From Actinoplanes sichuanensis (lineage in GTDB: Bacteria; Actinomycetota; Actinomycetes; Mycobacteriales; Micromonosporaceae), in assembly GCF_033097365.1 (NCBI RefSeq), contig NZ_AP028461.1, forward strand, positions 5,890,001-5,954,000: 64,000 nucleotides of DNA. The letters are read 5' to 3'. The notes under the pieces are model-generated. The model saw only the letters and a program-made list of their open reading frames with translations. It was not told where the DNA came from and did no database searches. How positions within the stretch are numbered: the first letter of the stretch is position 1; every line of letters starts with the position of its first letter. Of this stretch, positions 1-8,484 are shown in pieces. A program made the position numbers and the translations under genes.

Positions 1-316
1 GGACACCCTCCACGGCGGACACCACGAGAACCGCCGCGTCGAGGACGGCCAGCGACCGCTCGACCTCGGCGATGAAATCCGGGTGGCCCGGGGTGTCGAG
101 CAGATTGACGGTCAGGTCACCGAGGCTGATCGAGGTCACGGCGGCGCGGATGGTGATGCCGCGCTGCCGTTCCAGCTCCATCGAGTCGGTGCGGGTGGTG
201 CCGTCGTCGACGCTTCCGGGGCGCGAGACGGCCCCGGCCTCGAACAGCAGGCGCTCGGTCAGGCTGGTCTTGCCGGCGTCAACATGGGCGACGATCCCGA
301 GATTCAACAATGCCAA
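1..316 (-). CDS. TetM/OtrA-type translation GTPase, N-terminal fragment
   Basis: Only the first ~105 codons are inside the window; the gene runs off the left edge. The translated start reads as an elongation-factor GTPase: the P-loop AHVDAGKTS, the switch I region ending RGITIRAA, and the G3 motif DTPGHPDF are all visible. This family binds the ribosome and either translocates (EF-G) or releases tetracycline (TetM/OtrA). The very short stretch before the P-loop ([14 protein letters not shown]) is more like ribosomal-protection proteins than EF-G. No ATG is available; a TTG at 316 follows GGAG by 7 nt, and TTG at 310 is an alternative. Without the C-terminal domains a resistance role cannot be claimed. 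Confidence 0.85.
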   Translation of the reverse strand, partial: MALLNLGIVAHVDAGKTSLTERLLFEAGAVSRPGSVDDGTTRTDSMELERQRGITIRAAVTSISLGDLTVNLLDTPGHPDFIAEVERSLAVLDAAVLVVSAVEGV

Positions 317-490
317 AGCAGAACTCCACGGTAGGACGGGTCGGGGTCCGGAGCGTGGAAGCTGCTCGCATCGGTCTCTCCTCGTCTGTGGGCTCTGCCG
401 GTGTTCCCCACCCTGGCACGGCTGTCCCGGTGCCGCCACCGATTTCGTATCCGGCCACTCCGGCACCCCGGCGGGCCTATCTTGAGGGGC

Positions 491-910
491 ATGTCGTACG
501 TCGCCGCCCGTGACGGCCGCAAGAACCGCAGCGCCGCCACCCGGGCCCCCGCCGTCCCTGACCGGATCGACGACCTGCACGGACACAGCGTCGGTGTGCT
601 CGAAGTCCCGCATCACATGGCCTGCGGGCACGCCAGTCGCCGCCAGTTCGAGCTCGAGGATCCGGCCCAGCTGCGGACCGCCTACGAGCAGGTCCTGTGC
701 GAGGCCGCGAACTGCGGTGAGGTGGAGGATCTGATCAACCCGGCCATGCTCCGCCGGGTGTGGCGTGACCTGCACCTGCCGGCCCGGGTCCGCGCGGCCT
801 GGGAGACCCGGCACCCGGGTCTGCAGCGCCGCACCGTGAACCGGACACCGGCGATCGCCGAGGCCGCTGCCGGGGGCGGCTTCGCACGCCGCCGCCGGGC
901 AGTGGCCTGA
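491..910 (+). CDS. Hypothetical protein, 139 aa
   Basis: I do not recognise this protein. The ATG at 491 is chosen because GAGGGG lies just upstream; the same frame is open further 5' but without a ribosome site. The product is basic at both ends (an RDGRKNR head and an RRRRAVA tail), has three Cys in the centre (in [14 protein letters not shown]) and no membrane segment or signal peptide. It sits alone between the divergent GTPase gene and the convergent tyrosinase gene, ending 3 nt from the latter. Codon use is strongly GC3, which supports a real gene. Confidence 0.6.
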   Translation: MSYVAARDGRKNRSAATRAPAVPDRIDDLHGHSVGVLEVPHHMACGHASRRQFELEDPAQLRTAYEQVLCEAANCGEVEDLINPAMLRRVWRDLHLPARVRAAWETRHPGLQRRTVNRTPAIAEAAAGGGFARRRRAVA

Positions 911-913
911 GCG

Positions 914-1720
914 TCACTGGTAGCTGTAGCCCAGGGAGCCGATGTCGCGGACCACGGACGGGGTACGCCCGTTCGCGAACGGGCGCATCGTCTCGTTGTT
1001 GTCGATGACACCTGCCGTGAAACCGGTCCGCGGCTGGTAGGTGTCCGGGCCGTTGGCGTTCTGCCACAGCCACCACAGCCTGTCGATGTTGCAGTGGTGC
1101 AGCCAGAACACGGGATCGTTGGGCGCCTCCCGGGTGGCCATGTGCCCGCCGACGTAGTTGTGCACCCGGTTGTGCAGCAGGATCTCGTTGCGGTTGCGGT
1201 AGCTGTTGGACACCGTGGCATCCCAGGGCGACTGGTCGTACACCTGGTAGCTCTGGACACCGTTGACGGTCGCGGCGGTGGGCCGGCTCGCGTTCACGCC
1301 GACCCGCCGCTGCAGGAAGTTGGTCTGGATGCTGCTGCGGTAGAGCGACCAGCCCCACGACGGGCTGAAGTTGCCGCTGGTCACGCTGCCGTTGGTGATC
1401 GCGCCGAGGAAGTCGGCGGAGAACGGGTGCGCGGAGCCGGTCCAGTCCCAGTAGGGGATGAAGACGTTCGGGTTGCCGCTCACCGTCTGCAGATCGAGTT
1501 CCAGCAGGCGCAGGTATTCACGGTGCCATGGGAAGAACGACGGCGACTGGTGGGCGTGACTGATGTTGTCCGCGGTCCGGGAGAAATAGAGCACATGCTG
1601 GTCGATGTACCAGTTGTAGTTCCGCCCGTTCGCCGACGTCGTCTTGAACTGGCGCAGCGCATTGATGAATGCGGTCCCCTCCGCCACGGTGATCGCGGTG
1701 ATGCTCTTGCGTACTGCCAT
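914..1720 (-). CDS. melC2: Tyrosinase (MelC2-type)
   Basis: A 268-residue type-3 dicopper enzyme that hydroxylates monophenols such as tyrosine and oxidises the o-diphenol to the quinone, leading to melanin. CuA ligands are H42, H57 and H66 (HAHQSPSFFPWHREYL) and CuB ligands H183, H187 and H209 (HNRVHNYVGGHM, then DPVFWLHH); their spacing (15, 9, 4, 22) closely matches Streptomyces tyrosinases. There is no signal peptide, which is normal for MelC2: it is exported piggyback on MelC1. It starts at ATG 1720 behind AGGAAAGG and follows melC1 by 24 nt on the same strand, so the two should be one operon with the chaperone translated first. Confidence 0.95.
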   Translation of the reverse strand: MAVRKSITAITVAEGTAFINALRQFKTTSANGRNYNWYIDQHVLYFSRTADNISHAHQSPSFFPWHREYLRLLELDLQTVSGNPNVFIPYWDWTGSAHPFSADFLGAITNGSVTSGNFSPSWGWSLYRSSIQTNFLQRRVGVNASRPTAATVNGVQSYQVYDQSPWDATVSNSYRNRNEILLHNRVHNYVGGHMATREAPNDPVFWLHHCNIDRLWWLWQNANGPDTYQPRTGFTAGVIDNNETMRPFANGRTPSVVRDIGSLGYSYQ

Positions 1721-1744
1721 GTTCAGTCGCCTTTCCTTCGATCG

Positions 1745-2203
1745 TCAGTGCGCGTGGTCTTGCGCGGCGGCGTCGGCCAGCTCGAAGTCGCCGAGGATGT
1801 CCACGACCTTCTTCGCCAGCTTGCGCAGCCCGTCGCGGTTGCGACTGCCGTCGATCTCGACCGGGTCGTAGTGGTTCAGGGCGCTGATGTAGCCCACCCC
1901 GACGTACGGCGGCGACCCGTCGGCCGGCACGAACAGGGTTTTGATCTCGGTCAGGGCGAGCCGCCGATTGTTGATCATCAACTCCTTGCGGCCCCGGAGG
2001 TTGTGCAGGCCGCGGATCTTCTTGCCCTTGAAGAGCTCGTCGAAGTCGCGCGGGTCGAGCAGGTCCGTGAGGTCCTTCTTGTCGCCCGGCCCCGGTGGCG
2101 GATCGGCGCTCGCCAACTCCTGGCCGGCTACCACGGCCGTGGCAGCCGTCACCGCTCCGGCCGCGCCGTAGCGCAGGACGTCACGACGGTTCGTCTTCGC
2201 CAT
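1745..2203 (-). CDS. melC1: Tyrosinase copper chaperone (MelC1)
   Basis: A 152-residue caddie protein that binds apo-tyrosinase, delivers copper and carries it through the Tat pathway. The N-terminus is a Tat-like signal (RRDVLRYG followed by an Ala/Val-rich segment to ~residue 33). The mature part holds the MelC1 pattern: FDELFKGKKIRG near the front, a strand pair around MINNRRLALTEI, and NHYDPVEI before a C-terminal helix. It lacks the His-rich loop found in several Streptomyces MelC1 proteins. It lies immediately upstream of melC2 in the same orientation. The assignment rests on pattern plus neighbour and is strong. Confidence 0.88.
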   Translation of the reverse strand: MAKTNRRDVLRYGAAGAVTAATAVVAGQELASADPPPGPGDKKDLTDLLDPRDFDELFKGKKIRGLHNLRGRKELMINNRRLALTEIKTLFVPADGSPPYVGVGYISALNHYDPVEIDGSRNRDGLRKLAKKVVDILGDFELADAAAQDHAH

Positions 2204-2251
2204 ACGGAATCCTCATCCCTCGAATGGACGGAACATGTCGGAAACCTATTC

Positions 2252-2267
2252 AACCGGTTACCCCGGT
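2252..2267. promoter_or_regulatory. Inverted repeat between divergent caddie genes
   Basis: AACCGGTTACCCCGGT contains arms ACCGG/CCGGT around TTACC, plus the palindrome AACCGGTT. It lies in the 202-nt divergent promoter region between melC1 (-) and the second MelC1-like gene (+). It could be an operator; no regulator is adjacent. Confidence 0.25.
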
Positions 2268-2405
2268 AATTCGTTCCGCCGTTGTCCCCGAAAGGATTGG
2301 AACGGCGTTCGATCGGCGTTTCCGATCGACTGGAAATCGCTGTCCGGGAGTACGGTCACGGATGGCACGATCATTCCTGTATAGGTCGACGAAAGTGGTC
2401 CGAGA

Positions 2406-2906
2406 ATGAATTCCATGCACCACGACAAACGAACGGTGAAGCGCCCGGGATACGCCGCGCGGGGAATCGCCGTGCTGGCGGTGGCGGTCGGGCTGGCCAC
2501 CACGGCGGGCACCGTGTGGGCCGGCACCGGGCCGGACGTGGACCCGGCACCGGCACCGTCCGCGCCGGTCGTCGCCAAACCCGGGTTCTACGAGACCTAC
2601 CGCGGGCACCACATCATGGGGTGGGGTGCGGACGCGAAGGCGTGCGCATACATCGACGGGGTGCCGCTGGTGCTCTACCCGAGCGGGGACGGCCGATACA
2701 CCAGCAACCTGGCGGGCTTTCAGCAGGAGGCCAGTGTCCGGGCGATCACCAAGGCGTCGGTGAAGACACTGGGCGACCTCGCTCCGGCGGTGCCCTCCGA
2801 TGCGCCGGCCCACTGCCCGGCCCTCATCGTGCGCAAGCCGGCCGCCAAGCCGACCACATCGGCGCCCGTTCCCAAGCCCGCCGCCGAGCCGGTCTCCAAG
2901 AAATAG
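2406..2906 (+). CDS. Second MelC1-like tyrosinase chaperone
   Basis: A 166-residue protein with an N-terminal basic stretch and one hydrophobic segment (about residues 18-39), so it is exported or membrane anchored. After a Pro/Ala-rich linker comes the MelC1 pattern: FYETYRGHHIMGW, then AYIDGVPLVLYPSGDGRY and a stretch ending ITKASVKTLGDLAPA, matching the family layout of G-x-x-E-x-Y-x-G-R-x-I-x-G, D-G-x-x-L and a final helix. The tail is a low-complexity Pro/Ala/Lys linker. It is divergent from melC1-melC2 over a 202-nt gap. Sequence similarity to the melC1 product beside it is low. It may serve another copper oxidase or anchor the tyrosinase; that is inference. The start context is weak; ATG 2415 is an alternative. 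Confidence 0.7.
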   Translation: MNSMHHDKRTVKRPGYAARGIAVLAVAVGLATTAGTVWAGTGPDVDPAPAPSAPVVAKPGFYETYRGHHIMGWGADAKACAYIDGVPLVLYPSGDGRYTSNLAGFQQEASVRAITKASVKTLGDLAPAVPSDAPAHCPALIVRKPAAKPTTSAPVPKPAAEPVSKK

Positions 2907-2910
2907 GCGG

Positions 2911-4506
2911 TCACCAGGTGCGCAGGCCGGGCAGGGCCAGATTCAGCAGGTGTCGCAGTTCGGCCAGGCGCATCAGCCGCCCGGCGGCGAGATATCCGAC
3001 GGCCCCCGCGAACACGGCCCCGGTCAGCGTGGTCAGCGCACCGGCCCAGGTCGCCGCGTCGACGGCCCAGACGACGAGGCCGGCGCATCCGGCGCCGGCC
3101 GCCGTCGCCACCAGCACCCGCACATGGGTACGGACCAGACGCCGCCCGTCCAGGTAACCGAGGCGCCGGCGCAGTACCAGCGCGGTCACGTTCAGCCCGA
3201 CGGTGTAAGCGAGCGCGTACGCGACCGGGATGCCGATCACGATGTCCTCGCCCGGCAGCAGCCACCCGGCGGCCGCGCACCCGGCCACCCCGACCGCCGC
3301 CACCAGCGCGGTGATCAGCGCGGACGTCCTGGTGTCCTGCAGCGCGTACAGCCCTCGCTGGAGAATCATGTAACTGGTGAACGGCACCAGCGTCAGCCCG
3401 AACCCGGCGAGCACCAGCCCGAGCACCCGGACGGTCGCCGCGCTGCTGTTGCCGTGCGCGAACAGCACCGTCGCGATGTGCGGGCCGAGCAGCAGGAAAG
3501 CGGCGGCGATCGGGGCCATCACGACGAGCGCGGTGCGGACCGCCCGGGACAGGCCGGTGGTGACCCGGTTGCGTTCGCCGCGGGCCGCGTACTGGCTCAG
3601 GCGCGGCAGGATCGCGGTCATCACCGAGACGGCGATCACCGCATACGGTACGAGGTAGACGGCGCTCGCGTTCTGATAGGCGGTGACCCCGCCCGGCCCG
3701 GCCCAGGACGCCGCCCGGGTCGCCGCCGCGGTGAGCGTCTGCGAGGCCACCACCGCGAGCAGCACCCACACGCCGAGCTTCCCGATCCGCCGGATGCCGA
3801 TGCCCCGCGGGTCGAGCCGCAGCCGCACCGGGAACCCGCTGCGGGCCAGCGCCCACAGCACCAGGATGGTCTGCGCCACCACCCCGGCCGTGGTGCCCAG
3901 CCCGAGCAGCAGCAGATGCCCGGTGCTCAGCCCGGTCCCGGCGGCCGCGCTGCCGGCCACCGACAGGTAGGTCAGGCCGACCGCGATGACGATGACGCTG
4001 TTGCAGAGCGGCGCCCACGCCCCGGCCGCGAACCGGCCCCGGATGTTGAGGATCGCCCCGGTGGTGGCGCTCAGCCCGTAGAACAGGATCTGCGGCAGGA
4101 AGAACCGGCTGAACACGATGGCCAGGTCCCGCTGCTCGACGGTGAATCCGGGCGCGTACAGGTCGATCAGCCACGGCGCGATCACGACGGCGAGGATCGT
4201 GACGGCGCTCAGCACGTACACGATCAGCGACAGCAGCCGCTGCGCGTAGAGCACCCCGCCGTCCGGTTCGCTCAGGCTCGCCCGGGTCAGCAGCGGCACC
4301 ACGATGCTGGCCATGGTGCCGCCGACGACCAGCTCGTAGACCGCGTTCGGCAGCGTGTTCGCCACGTTGTAGGTGTCGAGCAGGCGGGTGCCCAGCCCGA
4401 GTGCGGCGGCCAGCACCAGAATCCGCAGGAACCCGGCGACCCGGGAGGCCAGCGTGGCCACCGCCATCCGCTGCCCGGCCCGCCCGATCGATGATCCCTC
4501 GCTCAC
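2911..4506 (-). CDS. murJ: MurJ-type lipid II flippase
   Basis: A 531-residue polytopic membrane protein with about 14 hydrophobic segments, the size and layout of MurJ/MviN (MOP superfamily), which flips lipid II across the membrane for peptidoglycan synthesis. The head SRVAGFLRILVLAAALG and the segment NVANTLPNAVYELVVGG are hallmark MurJ sequences. The long C-terminal kinase-like extension of some actinobacterial MurJ proteins is absent, so this may be a second, accessory copy rather than the essential one. The GTG start at 4506 is the first good start. It ends 4 nt from the convergent caddie-like gene. Confidence 0.9.
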   Translation of the reverse strand: MSEGSSIGRAGQRMAVATLASRVAGFLRILVLAAALGLGTRLLDTYNVANTLPNAVYELVVGGTMASIVVPLLTRASLSEPDGGVLYAQRLLSLIVYVLSAVTILAVVIAPWLIDLYAPGFTVEQRDLAIVFSRFFLPQILFYGLSATTGAILNIRGRFAAGAWAPLCNSVIVIAVGLTYLSVAGSAAAGTGLSTGHLLLLGLGTTAGVVAQTILVLWALARSGFPVRLRLDPRGIGIRRIGKLGVWVLLAVVASQTLTAAATRAASWAGPGGVTAYQNASAVYLVPYAVIAVSVMTAILPRLSQYAARGERNRVTTGLSRAVRTALVVMAPIAAAFLLLGPHIATVLFAHGNSSAATVRVLGLVLAGFGLTLVPFTSYMILQRGLYALQDTRTSALITALVAAVGVAGCAAAGWLLPGEDIVIGIPVAYALAYTVGLNVTALVLRRRLGYLDGRRLVRTHVRVLVATAAGAGCAGLVVWAVDAATWAGALTTLTGAVFAGAVGYLAAGRLMRLAELRHLLNLALPGLRTW

Positions 4507-4527
4507 GTGACCTGCATACCGTACGGG

Positions 4528-5418
4528 TCAGGCGAAGTTGCCCTCGGCCACGTTCGGGTCCGGGGGCAGGTTCGCGAACGGGTCGGCGGCGCGCGGGCCG
4601 GTGGCACTCGGCCCGAAGGTGAACTGCACCATGCCGCGGGTGGTGCCCTCCGGCGGGATACCGGCCCGGTGCAGGCAGCGGGTGGTGTTGCAGAACGCGA
4701 CGTGCCCGGCCGGCACGTCGAAGTAGCGTGCGCTGCGCGGGTCTTCCATCAGGCGCCGGGCCGGACCGACGACGTGGCTGTTGTCGATGAACCCGGTGCG
4801 CATGATGCGGCGGGTGTTCGGCACGTCGTGGAAGCGGAACGCGCCGTTCTCCGGGGTGACGCCGTCGCTGATCTGCACGAACAGCTTCAGCGTGGTGGTC
4901 GGGTGCTGGTCGCAGTGCCACTGGTTGCCGTAGTGGTGGTAGCGCTGCTCCTCGACCGGGATGTGCCCGATCCGCCACATCCGGACGTGCTGGATCGCCC
5001 AGGCGCCGGCGTAGAACGCGTCGAGCACCCCGAGCGCGCCGGGGGTCAGCATCTCCCGGATCGCCGGGACGCGGCGCAGCGGTTCCTTGACGTAGCGCAC
5101 CACGTGCCGGATCCGGCGGCCCATGTCGACAGTCGCGGCCGGGTCGTCGATCACGTCGTCGTAGCCGGCCTGGACGGCCCGCACCGCGGACGGGTCGGCC
5201 GGGGTGTCCAGCAGCACGTAGCCGAGGGTGTCGATCTGGTCGGCCTGGCGCTGGGTCACCACGTCGACCGGGCCCGACCGCCGGCTGCGCAGGTCCCGCA
5301 GGGTCCGCTGCTGACCCCGGTTGTTACTGGCCCACGCGTCGTTGCCGTAGACCATCCGGGCGGGCATCCCCGCCATGGCCTGCCGGGCATGAACGACACG
5401 GCTCCGGATCGCCACCAC
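4528..5418 (-). CDS. Phytanoyl-CoA dioxygenase-like Fe(II)/2-oxoglutarate oxygenase
   Basis: A 296-residue cytosolic protein of the PhyH fold. The metal triad can be placed as H and D in NQWHCDQHP and the distal His in TTRCLHRAG, with a downstream Arg (TTRGMVQ) fitting the 2-oxoglutarate salt bridge. Such enzymes hydroxylate small molecules; the substrate cannot be told. GTG 5418 is preferred because GGAAGGGA lies 7 nt upstream; a TTG at 5445 in the same frame has no site. It stands 22 nt upstream of murJ on the same strand and could be co-transcribed, but no functional link is apparent. Confidence 0.75.
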   Translation of the reverse strand: MVAIRSRVVHARQAMAGMPARMVYGNDAWASNNRGQQRTLRDLRSRRSGPVDVVTQRQADQIDTLGYVLLDTPADPSAVRAVQAGYDDVIDDPAATVDMGRRIRHVVRYVKEPLRRVPAIREMLTPGALGVLDAFYAGAWAIQHVRMWRIGHIPVEEQRYHHYGNQWHCDQHPTTTLKLFVQISDGVTPENGAFRFHDVPNTRRIMRTGFIDNSHVVGPARRLMEDPRSARYFDVPAGHVAFCNTTRCLHRAGIPPEGTTRGMVQFTFGPSATGPRAADPFANLPPDPNVAEGNFA

Positions 5419-5494
5419 TGCACAGTCCCTTCCGACCGTGATCAAAGGAGAGTGACCATAGCCGCTCCCGATGCCCGAGGGAAGCTTGCGGCCG

Positions 5495-6307
5495 TCAGAC
5501 GGTCGCGCGGGCCCGGAAGGCGGAGCGGCGGCGGGCCACCCGCAGCAGGTAGGCGGTGGCGAGCAGACTGGCCAGGACGGCGAAGAGACTGGCCTCCGGG
5601 CCGAAGTCGCCGCCGGTCAGCACGGCCGGGCCGTCGAAGACGCCGCGCAGCAGGCCGAGGGTGGAGCTGTCGGCACCGGAGACCGGCACACCGAAGATGC
5701 CGCCCTCGGCGAAGTTCCAGCCCAGGTGCAGGCCGATCGGCAGCCACAGGGCACGGGTGGCGACGTAGGCGGTGCCGGCCATCAGACCGGCGGCGACGAT
5801 CGCCAGCGCGCCGCCGATCGCGGTCGGGTCGTTGATCAGGTGCAGCAGACCGAACAGGGTGGCCGAGACGGCCAGGGCCGGCCAGGTTCCGGCGCGCTCC
5901 TCGATCTGCCGGAACAGGATGCCGCGGAACAGCACCTCCTCGACGGTGGCGACGCCGGCCATCAGGCCGAAGATCGAGAGCATGCCGCCGACCGAGCCCC
6001 AGCCGTCGATCCCGAACCCACCGAAGACCGCGATGGCCAGCACGGTCGCCGTGAACAGGCCGATCCCGGCGAGCGTCCCCCGGGCCAGGGTCCGGAACCG
6101 TCCGGCGGCCGGCATGTCCTGCGGCTCCTTCCGCTCGATGCGGCGGGTGGTCCACGCGTAGAGCCACAGGGTGGCGGCGGCCGCGGCCGCGCCGACGAGA
6201 AGAGAGAGGATCGCGCTACCGGACAGCGCGTTGAGGACGGTCACCACCAGGGCGTCGACGACGACGAAGATCAGCAGGAGGAGCAACGGACGACCAAGAC
6301 GCTTCAT
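5495..6307 (-). CDS. CPBP (CAAX/Abi) family intramembrane metalloprotease
   Basis: A 270-residue protein with about eight hydrophobic segments. The CPBP signatures are present: EEVLFRG (paired Glu plus Arg), then LFGLLHL and LHLGWNFAEGG, supplying the Glu/His metal-site residues inside the membrane. Members process prenylated or bacteriocin-like peptides, or protect against them. ATG 6307 is preferred over an upstream in-frame ATG (6343), since a TAGCGT -10 box ends 7 nt before it. It lies downstream of, and in the same direction as, the two-component pair at 6422-8244, whose regulator may control it (inference from position). Confidence 0.85.
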   Translation of the reverse strand: MKRLGRPLLLLLIFVVVDALVVTVLNALSGSAILSLLVGAAAAAATLWLYAWTTRRIERKEPQDMPAAGRFRTLARGTLAGIGLFTATVLAIAVFGGFGIDGWGSVGGMLSIFGLMAGVATVEEVLFRGILFRQIEERAGTWPALAVSATLFGLLHLINDPTAIGGALAIVAAGLMAGTAYVATRALWLPIGLHLGWNFAEGGIFGVPVSGADSSTLGLLRGVFDGPAVLTGGDFGPEASLFAVLASLLATAYLLRVARRRSAFRARATV

Positions 6308-6314
6308 GGGTACG

Positions 6315-6320
6315 ACGCTA
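6315..6320 (-). promoter_or_regulatory. -10 box, probable leaderless start of CPBP gene
   Basis: TAGCGT on the minus strand ends 7 nt before ATG 6307, the spacing expected when transcription begins at the start codon; no ribosome site precedes this ATG. Confidence 0.5.
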
Positions 6321-6421
6321 GGCAGCATCCCATCGAAGATCATCGCCCTGCGGTGGGCAGCGGGGGTAGCTCTGCCGGGGGATGGTCGAGCGACCGCGAC
6401 CGCGACCGTACCGGGACCGCG

Positions 6422-7078
6422 TCAGGTGACCAGGCCGGTGCGGTGGGCGAGGATCACCGCCTGCACCCGGTCGCGCAGTGAGAGCTTGGTGAGGATCCGG
6501 GAGACGTACGTCTTGACGGTCTCCTGGCTGATCACCAGCGCCCCGGCGATCTCCGAGTTCGACAGGCCCTCGGCGATCAGCCGGAACACCTCGATCTCCC
6601 GGGCGGTCAGCGCACCCAGCCGATCGTCCTCCCCCGCGACCGTCGGCCGAACCCGATCACCGAAGCGGCCGACCAACGCGCGCGTCACCGCCGGGGCCAG
6701 CAGTGCCTCCCCACGGGACACGGTCCGGATGCCGTCGATCAGTTCGGCCGGTTGGGCGTCCTTGAGCAGGAAGCCGCTGGCCCCGGCCCGCAACGCCTGG
6801 TAGACGTAGCTGTCCAGGTTGAACGTGGTCACGACGAGGATCTTCATCGGGTCGGCGATGTCCGGCCCGGCCAGGCGGCGGGTCGCCTCGATGCCGTCGA
6901 GCAGCGGCATCCGGATGTCCATCACGACGACGTCGGGACGCAGCCGCAGCGCCTCCCGTACCGCGGCTTCACCGTCGGACGCCTCCCCGACCACTTCCAG
7001 GTCGGGTTGCAGTCCGAAAACGGTCACGAACCCGGCGCGGATGAGCGCCTGGTCATCGCAGACCAGCACCCGGATCAC
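6422..7078 (-). CDS. NarL/LuxR-family response regulator
   Basis: A 218-residue regulator: receiver domain at residues ~3-120 (acidic pair DD at 8-9, phospho-acceptor Asp in VVVMDIRMP, Lys in LLKDAQ) and a C-terminal LuxR helix-turn-helix (LTAREIEVFRLIAEGLSNSEIAG, then VKTYVSRILTKL). It accepts phosphate from the kinase encoded upstream, with which it overlaps by 4 nt (ATGA), so the two are translationally coupled. Targets are unknown; the CPBP protease gene downstream on the same strand is the nearest candidate. Confidence 0.95.
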   Translation of the reverse strand: MIRVLVCDDQALIRAGFVTVFGLQPDLEVVGEASDGEAAVREALRLRPDVVVMDIRMPLLDGIEATRRLAGPDIADPMKILVVTTFNLDSYVYQALRAGASGFLLKDAQPAELIDGIRTVSRGEALLAPAVTRALVGRFGDRVRPTVAGEDDRLGALTAREIEVFRLIAEGLSNSEIAGALVISQETVKTYVSRILTKLSLRDRVQAVILAHRTGLVT

Positions 7079-8244
7079 ACCACACCGCCGATCGTCTCTC
7101 CCGAGGGACTCGCGCCCGCACCCGCCTCAGCCCGGTCCCGGGGCAGCCACACCCGTACCGTGAAATCGCCCTCCGGATCACCGCCCACGTCGAACGTCCC
7201 GCCGAAGATCTTGATCCGTTCGCGCAGGCCGGTGAGGCCGCGCCCGGCGCGGACCTCGCCGCGCGCGGTGCCGGCGGTGACCACCTCGACCGCGGTCCCC
7301 TCGCCGTCGTGCCGGACCAGTACCCGTGTCGGGCGGCCGCGCGCGTGTTTGACCGCGTTGGTCAGCCCCTCCTGAACCACCCGGTGCACGGCCAGCCCGA
7401 GGCCCCCGTCCGGCCCGGGCCCGCCCTCCTCGGCGAAGTCGACCGGCTGACCGGCGCGGCGCATCCGGTCCACCAGGTCCGCGAGGCGACTCTCGGTGGT
7501 CTCGGTGGGTTCCAGACCCTTCTCCAGTACGCCCAGCAGCACCCGGAGTTCGCCGAGCGCCTCCCGCCCGGACCGGCTGACCGCGGCGACCGCCTCGACG
7601 GCCCGGTCCGGCTGCGGCCCGATCAGGAGACCGGCGGTGTCGGACTGCACCACCATGGCGGTCACATGGTGGGTGACGACATCGTGCAACTCCCGGGCGA
7701 TGCGGGCGCGCTCGGCGGTGATCGCCGCGCCGACGCTCTCCCGCCGACGTCGCCGTTCCTCGGCCTGCCGGGCCCGCACCCACGATCCGGCGGCCCAGCA
7801 GGCGGCGAGCACCGCGAAGAAGGTTCCGAAATCGATCACCCGCTCGGCCGCGCCCCGCTGGTGCAGGGCGATCGCGAGCGCCGCATAGGCCACCACGGCG
7901 ACCGCGGCGAGCGGGCGGCGGTGCCGCTCCTGGTGAGCCCCCACGCTGTAGAGGGCGACCAGCAGCGCGAGCCCGGTCACCGTCGGCGGGTATCCGGCCA
8001 GCTGGTGCACGGCGAACGCGGCGGCGGCGACGGCCAGGCCGAGGGCCGGCCACCGGCGGCGTGGAATCAGGGCGAACGCCTGGATCAGCAGCAAGGCGAG
8101 GCTGATCCGGTCGGCCGGGCGCAGGTGCAGCTCGCCGATCTCCAGGCCGAGCTCGGCGATCCCCGGCACGAACGCCGCCACGACCAGCAGGACCGCACCG
8201 GCGGTGTCCCGGATCATCGGGTCGAGACCTCGCCACCAGCGCAT
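7075..8244 (-). CDS. Sensor histidine kinase (HisKA_3 type)
   Basis: A 389-residue kinase with an N-terminal block of about five hydrophobic helices, no sizeable extracellular domain, a HisKA_3 dimerisation helix carrying the phospho-His in ARIARELHDVVTHH, and an HATPase_c domain with N-box EGLTNAVKHA and a Gly-rich GRGLTGLRER. The absence of a sensor loop suggests it senses envelope or membrane state, as in LiaS/DesK-like kinases; this is inferred from architecture only. The first gene of the pair; its ATG is preceded by a leaderless-type -10 box. Confidence 0.93.
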   Translation of the reverse strand: MRWWRGLDPMIRDTAGAVLLVVAAFVPGIAELGLEIGELHLRPADRISLALLLIQAFALIPRRRWPALGLAVAAAAFAVHQLAGYPPTVTGLALLVALYSVGAHQERHRRPLAAVAVVAYAALAIALHQRGAAERVIDFGTFFAVLAACWAAGSWVRARQAEERRRRRESVGAAITAERARIARELHDVVTHHVTAMVVQSDTAGLLIGPQPDRAVEAVAAVSRSGREALGELRVLLGVLEKGLEPTETTESRLADLVDRMRRAGQPVDFAEEGGPGPDGGLGLAVHRVVQEGLTNAVKHARGRPTRVLVRHDGEGTAVEVVTAGTARGEVRAGRGLTGLRERIKIFGGTFDVGGDPEGDFTVRVWLPRDRAEAGAGASPSGETIGGVV

Positions 8245-8250
8245 CCGCGG

Positions 8251-8256
8251 ATCCTA
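8251..8256 (-). promoter_or_regulatory. -10 box, probable leaderless start of kinase gene
   Basis: TAGGAT on the minus strand, 6 nt before ATG 8244. No Shine-Dalgarno sequence is present. Confidence 0.5.
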
Positions 8257-8414
8257 GCCCGCCGCCCGGAAAGACCTCGCGCCCGAACCGGGGATCGACC
8301 GCCGACTAATTAATGGAGACTTAAGGAAGCAATCTCGAAAAACTGTTATTGAAAGGCGTTACGACGGCCACCAGCATCGCCCTGACCTGGGGAAATGAAT
8401 TTTTTCTTGACGTA

Positions 8415-8443
8415 TTGAACCGCCTGTGCAGGGTCTGCATAAT
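8415..8443 (+). promoter_or_regulatory. Sigma-70-like promoter of the CBM6-DUF1996 gene
   Basis: TTGAAC (8415-8420) and CATAAT (8438-8443) are separated by 17 nt in an unusually AT-rich intergenic stretch (about 8305-8465). Predicted transcription start is ~8450, giving a ~35-nt leader with GAGGA before ATG 8485. Confidence 0.55.
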
Positions 8444-8484
8444 TCGTGCCGCACCCTTTCCCCGCCATTTTGTTGAGGATCGAT

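Noticed and set aside
2720..4978. 752-codon minus-strand frame across murJ
   Set aside because: Arg/Pro/Gly-rich out-of-frame translation; MurJ in the other frame has 14 helices and family motifs.
8407..8443. TTGACG at 8407 as -35 for the CATAAT box
   Set aside because: The spacer would be 25 nt; TTGAAC at 8415 gives the proper 17 nt.
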